Origin: Actinomadura barringtoniae
GTDB lineage: Bacteria > Actinomycetota > Actinomycetes > Streptosporangiales > Streptosporangiaceae
DNA length: 64,000 nt
Direction of reading: 5' to 3'
Assembly (NCBI RefSeq): GCF_017573505.1
Contig: NZ_JAGEOJ010000003.1
Location: 310,001 to 374,000 of the forward strand
In this document: one piece after another, positions 44,756-52,980 of the stretch
Position numbering within the stretch: position 1 is the first letter of the stretch
Layout of the letters: every line of letters starts with the position of its first letter
Position numbers and translations under genes: made by a program
Notes under the pieces: model-generated
Seen by the model: the letters and a program-made list of their open reading frames with translations, nothing else
What the model was told of the DNA's origin: nothing
Databases searched by the model: none

Positions 44756-46231
44756 TCAACGGAGGCTGCGACGAGAGAGGTCGGCCGGACAGATTCCGCA
44801 CGGCAAGGTGGTGGCGAATCCGGCGGCTTGGCTTCCCCACAGGCGCCGTAGCCGGATCCGTGCGGCGTCGGCGGCGGCCTCGACATGGGCGAGCGCGCGT
44901 TTGAGCTGTTGCTCGTCAGTGACGGTGATCGTGGCGTACATCGACACGAGGCAGACGCCTGCGCCCATTGCCTCCTCAGCTGCGGCCTGGCGGGCGCGGG
45001 CGCTGTCCCAGGTGTCGCGTGCGGTCTCGTCCCGGCCCGTGCGGCGTCGGAACTGGGCCCGGAAGGCCGCCGCGTTCACCTCTTGCTGGAGCACTCGGCT
45101 TGCCGCGGCGGCGGGAAGCGCGCGGTATTGCAGGGTGATCCGCTTCGGGAACGGGCCTGGCGCGACCAGCCGGGACAGCACGTCGGCGTGGACGTTCTGG
45201 CGCGGCGGTTCGTGCCACGCCCACGAGACGCTGACACCACCGTCGTGCTCGTAGTGGTCGGTGTGCTCGATGGCATGGACGGGTCCGGCGTCGCTCCAGG
45301 CGAGCAGCTCGTCGGTGTCGGGCCTGGTGAGCAGCCGGTTGACCTCGCCCCGGGCATGGGGGTCGAAGGCTGTTCGTACGGCCCCGGCCACTTCGGACGC
45401 GGTGGCTCTGCCGAGCACGCTCACCCCGCAGCCACCTAGGGCCGACTCCAGACCGTTTAGCACTCGCCCGATGTCGGCGACCGCCTCGGTGAGATCGCGC
45501 GGCGCAGCCGGTGAGGCCTTGGGGTCGAAGGTGATCGACACGCGGGTGTCCACGTCGGCAGCTGCGGCCGGTGCGCGCTGCACGAGTTCGTTCAAGATGT
45601 CCTTGGCGGTGTCGGGCGCGTCGGGGGTGACCACGCGAGCCACCGAATCGGCCAGCGTGGAGCCCGGCTCGGGCGCGGTATCCACAGTCACCGTCACCCA
45701 GCGGACGGCCGGTAGGTGCCCGAGACCGGCCAGCCACTGGCCCCAGGATGCGACCCAGTTGTCGGCGTCGGAGCGGTCAGCGAGCCAGGTCGAGGCCGGC
45801 ACGACCCGCAAGGTCGCGGTCAGCCGCCCGGTACGGCGATCCCACACGAGCCCGTACCGTCCACCCGCGCCATCTTCCGCGCTGATCAGCGTCAGCGGCG
45901 CGAGCACTCCCGGGAGCTGGAACGCCCGTGGGTGGTCGACGACGACCCCGGCGGAGTACCGGTTTCGGGCACGGAGGGTTCCCCACCACCAGCGCCAGCG
46001 CGCGAGGACGATGCGTCCTATTGGGACGCCGCCTATCCGTACCAGGCAAAGCAAGCCCGCAGCCAATATCGGTGGTGCGAGGTAGAGCAACGCGACCGGG
46101 ACGAACGAGCCGAGCAGGAGCAGGGCAACTGCTCCGCCGAGTGCGGCGAAGGTCGCCGTGGTGTCCAAGCCGAGCAGACCGATGCCGTGCCGACGGCGCC
46201 ATCCTCCGTAGGTGCGGATCTCATGCGCCAC
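44756..46231 (-). CDS. SCO6880-family transfer protein
   Basis: About 491 residues. Two N-terminal membrane helices (FAALGGAVALLLLGSFVPVA and LLYLAPPILAAGLLCLVRI) resemble VirB3/PrgI. The long cytoplasmic domain resembles the N-terminal, non-ATPase part of VirB4 (GRLTATLRVVPASTWLADRS, VSVSWAWHEPPRQNVHADVL, KRITLQYRALP). The SCO6880 family is the usual partner of small VirB4 ATPases in actinomycete conjugation. GTG 46231 is eight bases after GGAGG; GTG 46240 is possible. It overlaps the VirB6-like gene. Confidence 0.85.
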   Translation of the reverse strand: MAHEIRTYGGWRRRHGIGLLGLDTTATFAALGGAVALLLLGSFVPVALLYLAPPILAAGLLCLVRIGGVPIGRIVLARWRWWWGTLRARNRYSAGVVVDHPRAFQLPGVLAPLTLISAEDGAGGRYGLVWDRRTGRLTATLRVVPASTWLADRSDADNWVASWGQWLAGLGHLPAVRWVTVTVDTAPEPGSTLADSVARVVTPDAPDTAKDILNELVQRAPAAAADVDTRVSITFDPKASPAAPRDLTEAVADIGRVLNGLESALGGCGVSVLGRATASEVAGAVRTAFDPHARGEVNRLLTRPDTDELLAWSDAGPVHAIEHTDHYEHDGGVSVSWAWHEPPRQNVHADVLSRLVAPGPFPKRITLQYRALPAAAASRVLQQEVNAAAFRAQFRRRTGRDETARDTWDSARARQAAAEEAMGAGVCLVSMYATITVTDEQQLKRALAHVEAAADAARIRLRRLWGSQAAGFATTLPCGICPADLSRRSLR

Positions 46232-47678
46232 CGCCACCACCTCCTCCCGCTCCCGCGCCGGTGGGGCCGCCGGTATCGCCCGAGCCGGACGGCTCGCCCA
46301 TCCAGCGGATTCGTTCTGTCGTCTGCCGACGCTCGTCGTCCCAGGCGCGGGCTGAGGTCGGGCCTATCGGCTCGTCGGCCGGAGAATCCGCCGCACCACC
46401 GCCATACGAGGTTCTGTCCTCTCCGGCATGCCCCGTGCCGTGAGCCGAGTGTCCGCTGCCGGTGGGGGAGGCTGGGTCGTGCGGCTGTGCGCCGGGGGCA
46501 GAGTTGTCTCTGGCCGGGGTGGATGCTTCTCCACCAGCGAACGCGTTTCCGGTTGGAGTCGCATCACCGGGCCGGGCGTTGCTGTCATCGTCCGTTTGAT
46601 GGCGCTGACCAGGTTCCTGGTCGCCGAGCTGCTGACGCAGATAGCCAGCGTGCTCGTTGGCCGAGGAGTCACGGCTGTGCCGAGCGCCGCTGTTGGCGGT
46701 GTAGGACTGGAGCGCCCCGAGTGTCATCGCGCCGTTCAGGACGGTGCCGAGGATGCCGCCGCTGTTGCCAGCCTGCGTATCTCCGGTGGTCCAGCTGAAG
46801 AACTTCAGCAGCACAGGGAAGGCGATGAGGCTGACGGCCATCATCGTGAAGCCCATCAAGACCGCGTGGAGGCTGTGTCCGTTGCCGATCAGGATGAACG
46901 CCGTCATGTACGCGGCGCCTGCAGCGGGTTCGTAGAAGATCAGTGCCAGGCCCCAGCCTGCGACCTTCTTGAACCACGGCTGGGTGGCGGGGGTGATCAT
47001 GCCTGCGGCGGCGAGCGGGAGGAGCCCGGCGAGGATGATGAGCGCCGCTCCGCGAAACAGCATCAGGAACGCCTGAATGATCCCGATGAACAGGGCAACG
47101 ATGCTCAAGATGACGACGACGGCCGCGGGCGTACCGCTGGGGAAGGTCACGATCTTTGTCATCCGGGCAGCGAAGTCGCCGTGCGATGCATTGCTCAGAG
47201 CCCAGCCGGTCCATTCGTGCCCGTACTGCAGAAGCTTGTTGGGCAGCGTGGCGCCGATCGCGGTCACCGCCGTCAGGACGACCAGGCCGCGTCCCATGTC
47301 GACCAGCGGGTTGGCCTTGTGGGTCAGCATCATCTTTGCGGCGGCGATGAGCAGCGCCATCATCGCGACGGAGATCGTGATCGGCTGGGTCAGGTGCTGG
47401 AGAAGCCCGATCACGGGCTCCTTCTCCAGGTCAGGCGGGTCCGTCTGCACCCACCAGGAGGACGTCGAGGAGATGAACCAGCCGACGGCATCGCTGAAGG
47501 ATCGAGCGAGGCTGTCCATCACGTTTCCGCCGACCTCGGTGAGGTCCGGCATCGGCGGCCCCCAGGGATGGCCGCCACCGCCATGGTCGTTGTCGACGGT
47601 CTGGACACAGCTGGGGTCAAGCACGGCCGAGCACGGCGGCGGACGCAGGAGAGCCAGACTCACGGAGAACGTCGTCAT
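46221..47678 (-). CDS. VirB6/TrbL-like polytopic membrane protein
   Basis: A 485-residue protein with about six membrane helices between residues 95 and 315 (ISVAMMALLIAAAKMML, GLVVLTAVTAIGATL, VVVILSIVALFIGIIQAFLM, ALIILAGLLPLAAAGMI, MTAFILIGNG, LMGFTMMAVSLIAFPVLL). This matches the VirB6/TrbL channel component. The C-terminal 170 residues are polar and disordered and finish in a glycine run. That glycine-coding end overlaps the start of the SCO6880 gene. Six bases lie between it and the upstream gene. Confidence 0.83.
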   Translation of the reverse strand: MTTFSVSLALLRPPPCSAVLDPSCVQTVDNDHGGGGHPWGPPMPDLTEVGGNVMDSLARSFSDAVGWFISSTSSWWVQTDPPDLEKEPVIGLLQHLTQPITISVAMMALLIAAAKMMLTHKANPLVDMGRGLVVLTAVTAIGATLPNKLLQYGHEWTGWALSNASHGDFAARMTKIVTFPSGTPAAVVVILSIVALFIGIIQAFLMLFRGAALIILAGLLPLAAAGMITPATQPWFKKVAGWGLALIFYEPAAGAAYMTAFILIGNGHSLHAVLMGFTMMAVSLIAFPVLLKFFSWTTGDTQAGNSGGILGTVLNGAMTLGALQSYTANSGARHSRDSSANEHAGYLRQQLGDQEPGQRHQTDDDSNARPGDATPTGNAFAGGEASTPARDNSAPGAQPHDPASPTGSGHSAHGTGHAGEDRTSYGGGAADSPADEPIGPTSARAWDDERRQTTERIRWMGEPSGSGDTGGPTGAGAGGGGGGGA

Positions 47679-47684
47679 GGGCGC

Positions 47685-48467
47685 TCACCCGCCCTGCGGA
47701 AATCGGGTGTAACCGTCGGCGGACTCGATCGGGGCTGCCGACGCGGCCCAGTTCCCGTTCGGCGGCCCCACCACCCGCCAATCGCCGTCGCGCCATTCGA
47801 GCAGGACTCGCGTAACGGCTCGTACCGTGGCGTCGCTGTCACCAGGCCCGGCGGTGACCAGGTCCAGGTCGGCGAGGTCGGATGTGTAGCCGAGCCAGCG
47901 GAAGCCTTCGATGGTCACGTATGCGCGTCCCAATGGCCGCCCATCCGGCGTATGAGTGCTGCGTCGCTGCTGCTCGTACGCCTGCCGGGTCTCGTCGGCA
48001 AGCGCCGCCGCGTCTGGACCGGTCACCTGTTGAGCGATGGTGGGCTCGAAGATGCGGGGGCCCCACACGGCGTTCGCCCTAGCCGTGATGTGGATCGCTG
48101 CGAGCATTGCTCCACGCGGAGTCCGGGAGAATCCAGAGGCCAGGCTGTCCTTCGATGTCAGAGGTCCGTCTTTGGCCGACCAAGGAAGTCTGATCCCCTG
48201 GTAGTCCTGCCAGGTCAGGTCCGTGAGCGAGATAGGAGGAGCGGCCTGCACCGCCGGCACGCTTGTGCTCGGTAGTGAGAGGCGGGCCGCCCCTGTCTGC
48301 TGGGTCTGGGCCCTCTGTCCGGGAACCCGGGCATGCTCATCAGCCGGGAAGGCCAGGTACCCGAGCGTGCCGGTGAGGAGGAGGGCGATTGTCACGTTGC
48401 GGATATCGCGTTTGCGGCGGCCGAGGCGACTACGAAGGTCTGCCGCCCGCTGAGGATGCCGGCTCAT
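47685..48467 (-). CDS. Single-span membrane protein of the transfer operon, VirB8-like position
   Basis: A 260-residue protein with a basic N-terminus (RSRLGRRKRDIRN), one helix (VTIALLLTGTLGYLAF) and an extracytoplasmic domain. It ends with a cystatin/NTF2-like fold pattern (VRAVTRVLLEWRDGDWRVVG). This layout is that of VirB8-type and TcpC-like channel proteins. ATG 48467 overlaps the stop of the upstream gene by four bases. The VirB8 comparison is by topology only. Confidence 0.65.
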   Translation of the reverse strand: MSRHPQRAADLRSRLGRRKRDIRNVTIALLLTGTLGYLAFPADEHARVPGQRAQTQQTGAARLSLPSTSVPAVQAAPPISLTDLTWQDYQGIRLPWSAKDGPLTSKDSLASGFSRTPRGAMLAAIHITARANAVWGPRIFEPTIAQQVTGPDAAALADETRQAYEQQRRSTHTPDGRPLGRAYVTIEGFRWLGYTSDLADLDLVTAGPGDSDATVRAVTRVLLEWRDGDWRVVGPPNGNWAASAAPIESADGYTRFPQGG

Positions 48468-48850
48468 TTGCTGAAGAACACCCCCACGACTGATGCCGCG
48501 GTGACGGCCAGGCTGAGGCCGCCCAGCACCCACGGCACACCCGTGGCGCCGTCGGCGGCGAAGGTCGAGCGGTTCTTGCGACCGATCGCCATCTGCCCGG
48601 CGCAGAGGAACAGACCGGCGAGCCCGCAGATCATCACTGCGTATTTGCCCCAGCTGAGAAGGAGCTCCATCTTCTTGTCCAGCCCGGGTGGAGCAGCCGG
48701 TGGTGGGTCAGGGACCTGGACTCCAGGGCTAGGCGTTTCGGTTGCGCGGACCTGCACGTCGCCTGGGCCAAGCCACACCGTTCGTCCCTCGTACAGGGGC
48801 AGAAGTCGGCCGGAGATATAGATGTGGGTCAGGATGATGGGATGGATCAT
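48464..48850 (-). CDS. Pilin-like (VirB2/TrbC type) small membrane protein
   Basis: A 128-residue protein with two membrane helices near the C-terminus (LLLSWGKYAVMICGLAGLFL and WVLGGLSLAVTAASVVGVFF) separated by a short polar loop, as in VirB2/TrbC pilins. A proline-rich segment precedes them. No cleavable signal is clear. It is coupled to the downstream VirB8-like gene. The pilin assignment rests on topology and position. Confidence 0.58.
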   Translation of the reverse strand: MIHPIILTHIYISGRLLPLYEGRTVWLGPGDVQVRATETPSPGVQVPDPPPAAPPGLDKKMELLLSWGKYAVMICGLAGLFLCAGQMAIGRKNRSTFAADGATGVPWVLGGLSLAVTAASVVGVFFSK

Positions 48851-48900
48851 GTCGCCTCCGGGGGCACGTGACGGACTGGATTGATCAGCGAACGGGCTGA

Positions 48901-49476
48901 TTAGCGGGCCAGGTCTCGGATCGTGGCTAGGGCGGCTCGCGCCCGTGCCGAGAGTCGGACCGTGCCGGGGTCGTCGACCAGGCGCAGGGCCGCGACGAAC
49001 GGCATGCGCACCACGCCGCCGACCCGGTCCTGCAACATCGCGAGCCGGGCGGCGGCATCCTTGGGCTCGGGCCCGCCGTCGCTGACGACGACCAGTGCCC
49101 TCACAGGCTGACCACGGTCGCGGAGCGCTGTGACCGCCAGCGTCGCCGCCCTGGTGGCCGCCGCGGTGTTCCTGCAGGTCACCACCAACGGACGTCCGCT
49201 CGCCAGGAGTTGCGCCCGCCTGGCATCCAGAGCATTGATCGAACCGAGATCCCAGCTAGCGCCCATTAGAGCCGCGAGCGTGGAGGTCCCGGCTCCACCG
49301 TGCGCGCCGGCAACAAGAAGCTCCCCTACAGTTCGCCCGGCACGCCCGGCGCCCGGCTCTGAAGTCCAATGACCGGGTGCGAGCAGGGCTTGTTCGAGAT
49401 GCCGGTTTCGTCGTCGACTCACCCGATACCCCCAATTCACTTCGCTGGGTGGTGGTGCAGTCACCGTACGTGCCAT
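48901..49476 (-). CDS. P-loop protein, ParA/MinD-like, of the transfer region (DUF6668-like)
   Basis: A 191-residue protein with a deviant Walker A motif VAGAHGGAGTSTLAALMG (about 55-72). It lacks the signature lysines of true MinD, having Gly-Thr-Ser-Thr. A helical C-terminus ends VRLSARARAALATIRDLAR. Such small P-loop proteins recur in actinomycete conjugative elements. ATG 49476 is preferred over an upstream frame start at 49491. It is divergent from the helix-turn-helix gene, with about 100 bp for two promoters. Confidence 0.68.
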   Translation of the reverse strand: MARTVTAPPPSEVNWGYRVSRRRNRHLEQALLAPGHWTSEPGAGRAGRTVGELLVAGAHGGAGTSTLAALMGASWDLGSINALDARRAQLLASGRPLVVTCRNTAAATRAATLAVTALRDRGQPVRALVVVSDGGPEPKDAAARLAMLQDRVGGVVRMPFVAALRLVDDPGTVRLSARARAALATIRDLAR

Positions 49477-49573
49477 ACTTACAGAGCGCAAGCAGTGTCA
49501 AACAACTTCATCGAAGCTCATCAAGTGAAGAACGTGCTTCCGCAGCACACATCCACGAGACTGGAGAGGCGAC

Positions 49574-49924
49574 ATGACCCAGACCCCAGGAGCCACCGCC
49601 ATGACCGACGAGCAGGCACCCGAGCAGCCCGGCCGCGACCCCGACGTGCTCACCACCGCCGAACTCGCCGCCAAGCTCGGACTGTCCGCTCAAACGGTCC
49701 GCCGGATGGCCAACGCGGGCCAGATCCCCGCGCTCAAGACCGGCAAAGACTTCCGGTACTCCTGGGAAGCGGTCCGCCAGGTGCTGCGGCAGCCCCACCG
49801 CGAACCAGGGGTAACCGCCGATGACCCACCCGTCTCCACCGACACCGACGAGCCCAAGAAGGGCGCCGGCTACCGCGCCCAACGCCGCGCCCGCACCGGC
49901 GCACAAGAAACCGACCAGCCCTAA
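49574..49924 (+). CDS. Excisionase/MerR-type helix-turn-helix protein
   Basis: A 116-residue DNA-binding protein. The core LTTAELAAKLGLSAQTVRRM, then IPALKTGKDFRYSWEAVRQVL (about 26-75), is the winged-helix fold of excisionase-family proteins. A charged tail follows. GGAGAGG precedes ATG 49574. It opens the plus-strand set at the right end of the element and is a candidate local regulator. Confidence 0.78.
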   Translation: MTQTPGATAMTDEQAPEQPGRDPDVLTTAELAAKLGLSAQTVRRMANAGQIPALKTGKDFRYSWEAVRQVLRQPHREPGVTADDPPVSTDTDEPKKGAGYRAQRRARTGAQETDQP

Positions 49925-49954
49925 CTCCCGCGCGCCGTCCCGCCCGCGCACCCG

Positions 49955-50938
49955 GTGAAGCTCCTCATCGGGGCCTGCGGCGCCCTCGCGGCCCTCGTCC
50001 TGCTGCTACCCCTACTCGCCGTCACCGGTCGCCCCTCCGCCAGCGCCGACTCCACGCTTGCGGGCGCACCCACCGCCTACGCCCGAAACGACATCCCACC
50101 CGAGTACCTGCGCTGGTACATGGACGCCGCGCAGACCTGCCCCGGCCTGTCCTGGCCTGTGCTCGCCGCGATCGGCAAAGTCGAATCCGACCACGGACGC
50201 TCCACCGGCTCCGGCGTGCACTCGGGTGAGAACTCCGCCGGAGCAGGCGGCCCGATGCAGTTCATCGCCGCGACCTGGGCCGCCTACGGCGTCGACGGCG
50301 ACCACGACGGCCGCAAGGACCGCTACAACCCAGCCGACGCGATCTACGGTGCCGCCAACTACCTCTGCGCCAACCATGCAGGCCAAGGCGGCAAACACCT
50401 CTACCGCGCGATCTGGCAGTACAACCACGCCGACTGGTACGTCCACAAGGTCCTCGCCCTCGCCGCCAAGTACGCCGCCCCTGCCCCCAGCAGCCGCGGC
50501 GTCATCGCTGTCCGAGCCGCCCTCCGCTGGCTCGGCACCCCCTACTCCTGGGGAGGCGGCGGCCCCTCAGGCCCCAGTTACGGCATCGCCCAGGGCTCTG
50601 GCATTAAAGGCTTCGACTGCTCCAGCCTCGCCCAATACGCCTGGGCCAAGGCCGGCGTCACCATCGACCGGGTCGCCGCAGACCAATACAACGACGGCCC
50701 TCATGTCCCCCGCGACGCCCTACAGCCCGGCGACCTGCTCTTCTTCGCCACCAACACCAGCGACCTGCGGACCATCCACCACGTCGGCATCTACCTGGGC
50801 CGCGGGCGCATGGTCCACGCACCTCAAACCGGCGACGTCGTCCGCATCTCCGACTTCGCCCACAACGCCTACCGCCAAAGCCAATACGTCGGAGCCACCC
50901 GCCCATCCCCAACCAACCACCACAACAGCCAGGTCTAG
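49955..50938 (+). CDS. Secreted lytic transglycosylase fused to NlpC/P60 endopeptidase
   Basis: A 327-residue exported wall hydrolase that would open peptidoglycan for the conjugation channel, as VirB1 does. A signal segment (GACGALAALVLLLPLLAV) is followed by a transglycosylase domain with catalytic Glu in VLAAIGKVESDHGRS and GPMQFIAATWAAYGVDGDHD. The C-terminal half is NlpC/P60, with Cys in GFDCSSLAQYAWAKAG, His in TIHHVGIYLG and a final HAPQTGDVVRI. GTG 49955 is the start. All catalytic residues are present. Confidence 0.9.
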   Translation: MKLLIGACGALAALVLLLPLLAVTGRPSASADSTLAGAPTAYARNDIPPEYLRWYMDAAQTCPGLSWPVLAAIGKVESDHGRSTGSGVHSGENSAGAGGPMQFIAATWAAYGVDGDHDGRKDRYNPADAIYGAANYLCANHAGQGGKHLYRAIWQYNHADWYVHKVLALAAKYAAPAPSSRGVIAVRAALRWLGTPYSWGGGGPSGPSYGIAQGSGIKGFDCSSLAQYAWAKAGVTIDRVAADQYNDGPHVPRDALQPGDLLFFATNTSDLRTIHHVGIYLGRGRMVHAPQTGDVVRISDFAHNAYRQSQYVGATRPSPTNHHNSQV

Positions 50939-50956
50939 CCGTCCGGAGGCGTTCAC

Positions 50957-51883
50957 ATGCCCTCTAGCCGACTCTCAGGAGACACACCACCTCAAGCCCG
51001 CCATCAGAGCCATCGCGAGCACTCACCGCTGCCGAGACGCCATCCGGCACCTCGCAAGCTCGCCAAGACAAAGCCCCGCTGCGGCCCGATCCGAGCCTTC
51101 AGCTTCGGCGGCGGCTGGCAATCAACAGCTGCCCTAGTCCTGGCTGCCCAGGGGAAGCTCGACTTCGAGGTGTTCCTGTTCGCCAACGTCGGCGACGACT
51201 CCGAGAACCCCGGAACGCTCCGCTACATCCACGAGCACGCGGGCCCCTTCGCCCGAACGCACGGCATCGAGCTCCGCCACCTATCACGCATCCGCCGCGA
51301 CGGCACAACCGAAACCCTCTACGGCCGCCTCATGCGCGAAGGCTCCCGATCCATCCCCATCCCCATCCGCATGAGCAACGGCGCCCCAGGCACCCGATCC
51401 TGCACATCCGACTTCAAGATCAAGGTGATCGGCCGCTGGCTCAAAGCCCACGGCGCCAGCCCGACCAACCCCGCCACCGTCGGAATCGGCATCAGCGTCG
51501 ACGAGATCCACCGCGCCAACAACCGCCGCACCGAACCCTACGAACGAATCGTCTACCCACTCCTCGACCTCGGCATCCGCCGCACCGACTGTGCACGGAT
51601 CATCCAATCGGCCGGCCTTCCCGTGCCGCCCAAGAGCGCGTGCTGGTTCTGCCCGTTCAAACGCCTGGAGGCCTGGAAGGCACTCCGCCGCGACGACCCC
51701 GACATGTTCACGCGGGCCTGCCACCTCGAGAACACCATCAATCAACGGCGCCGCACGCTCAACCGCGACCCGGTGTGGCTGACCAGATACGACGCCCCAC
51801 TCTCCGAGGTGGTCCCCCTCGAAGACCAACTCCCGTTCGACGACTCCGACGCCACCTGCGACGGCGGCTGGTGCTTCACCTGA
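50957..51883 (+). CDS. PP-loop (PAPS reductase-like) adenine nucleotide alpha-hydrolase protein
   Basis: A 308-residue member of the phosphoadenosine phosphosulfate reductase superfamily. The PP-loop is FSFGGGWQSTAALVLA (about 49-64). Cysteines occur in TRSCTSDFKIKVI and, as a metal-like pair, CWFCPFK. The family includes sulfur-transfer enzymes such as DndC; this protein is shorter and of the type common in actinophages and elements, with no established reaction. GGAGG precedes ATG 50957 by seven bases. It may modify transferred DNA or a metabolite; this is open. Confidence 0.78.
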   Translation: MPSSRLSGDTPPQARHQSHREHSPLPRRHPAPRKLAKTKPRCGPIRAFSFGGGWQSTAALVLAAQGKLDFEVFLFANVGDDSENPGTLRYIHEHAGPFARTHGIELRHLSRIRRDGTTETLYGRLMREGSRSIPIPIRMSNGAPGTRSCTSDFKIKVIGRWLKAHGASPTNPATVGIGISVDEIHRANNRRTEPYERIVYPLLDLGIRRTDCARIIQSAGLPVPPKSACWFCPFKRLEAWKALRRDDPDMFTRACHLENTINQRRRTLNRDPVWLTRYDAPLSEVVPLEDQLPFDDSDATCDGGWCFT

Positions 51884-51939
51884 CCTGAGCCGCCTGCTCC
51901 GACGCAACCGAACCAGCTCGGCCACCAGGGAGACCACCG

Positions 51940-52158
51940 ATGGAGCCCATCAAGCACGCAGACCTCGCCGAACTTCCGACCGTCGTAGACATCGTCACCG
52001 CAGCCCGCGCACTCGGCCTGTCCCGTACATACGCCTACGACCTCGCCAAACGCGGCGAGTTCCCCTGCCGAATCATCCGCATCGGCACGTGTTACCGAGT
52101 CCCAACCGCTGCACTGCTCGCCCTCCTCGAAGCTAATACGCCAGGAGGCACAAACTAA
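51940..52158 (+). CDS. Excisionase-like helix-turn-helix protein
   Basis: A 72-residue protein: VTAARALGLSRTYAYDLAKR, then FPCRIIRIGTCYRVPTAALL, the AlpA/Xis winged-helix pattern. GGGAGA precedes ATG 51940. In active elements an integrase gene usually follows directly, but here only non-coding DNA follows, so the element probably lost its integrase. Confidence 0.75.
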   Translation: MEPIKHADLAELPTVVDIVTAARALGLSRTYAYDLAKRGEFPCRIIRIGTCYRVPTAALLALLEANTPGGTN

Positions 52159-52290
52159 GTCGACTCACGTGCAGTTGACCGATAGCGCGGCCATGCCGAG
52201 GTCACCGCACGCGAGGCGATCGTCGATCTCACCATCCCCCAACGCCGACCAAAGCCGCTACCCACGGCCCTCCTAGCACCAGCACTCCAT

Positions 52291-52331
52291 GGTCACAGCG
52301 GCCAGCAGAATCTCAGCTGGCCGCTGTCACC
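52291..52331. terminator. Strong hairpin after the right end of the element
   Basis: A 16-bp stem with one mismatch, GGTCACAGCGGCCAGC (52291-52306) and GCTGGCCGCTGTCACC (52316-52331), with a 9-base loop. It probably ends transcription of the xis-like gene. No T-run follows, so a recombination or protein-binding role is also possible. Confidence 0.6.
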
Positions 52332-52420
52332 AGTGTAAATGGCAGCCTTGTGCTTACTCAGGAAGTGCGAATTCAGCTTCTCGTCCCGGGTCCAAGAAGC
52401 ACAGTTCATCTCACAGAGAG

Positions 52421-52900
52421 CTAAGCCACGCCCTCACCAGCGACGCGCCAGCGTTCAGAGTCGGCGTTGCGGACGAGCAGATAGCTCCAGGGTGTGTTCC
52501 CGTTGCGCATGCTGACTTCGTCCTTCTGGTGGAGGTCGAAGTTGACCCAAACACGCACGGCTTGCGAGTAACCGCCTCGCTCGTAATGGTCCGCTACTGG
52601 AGCGTCCACCTTCAGATTGGTCAGGCTCTTCCAGTTGCAGAAGGGACTGTCGGCCGCAGATTCTTGGGTCTCGTAGTACTTTGGCAGGGACAAGTCGCGC
52701 ACTGTCCGGCGGTCGTGTGCCACTACCGCGTCTAGATAGCTCCGGACCACTTGGTCTGCGGAAGCGGACGGCGGGGGCGATGGCACGTCCCTGACCTTCT
52801 TGCCGCACGTGGCGGTGCCCGAAGTTGCTGCGTAGACCGCAACTGCACCCAGCAGGGTCGCCGCGCCTGCCGCGGCCCCTGTCCTCTTCGTCAGCCGCAC
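52421..52900 (-). CDS. Secreted or membrane-anchored small protein
   Basis: A 159-residue protein. GTG 52900 follows AGGAGA. A signal-anchor (AAAGAATLLGAVAVYAATSG) precedes a proline-serine linker and a globular NTF2/DUF4878-like domain (SADQVVRSYLDAVVAHDRRTV, YSQAVRVWVNFDL, SYLLVRNADSERWRVAGEG). A role in the cell envelope is likely; the family call is by pattern. Its terminus faces the element hairpin. Confidence 0.62.
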   Translation of the reverse strand: MRLTKRTGAAAGAATLLGAVAVYAATSGTATCGKKVRDVPSPPPSASADQVVRSYLDAVVAHDRRTVRDLSLPKYYETQESAADSPFCNWKSLTNLKVDAPVADHYERGGYSQAVRVWVNFDLHQKDEVSMRNGNTPWSYLLVRNADSERWRVAGEGVA

Positions 52901-52980
52901 GCTCGTCTCCTAATGTCGGCCGGGTCTGAAGCACCGCATACGGGGGCGCGCTGGTCACGCGCCCCCGTGCTCATCATTGT

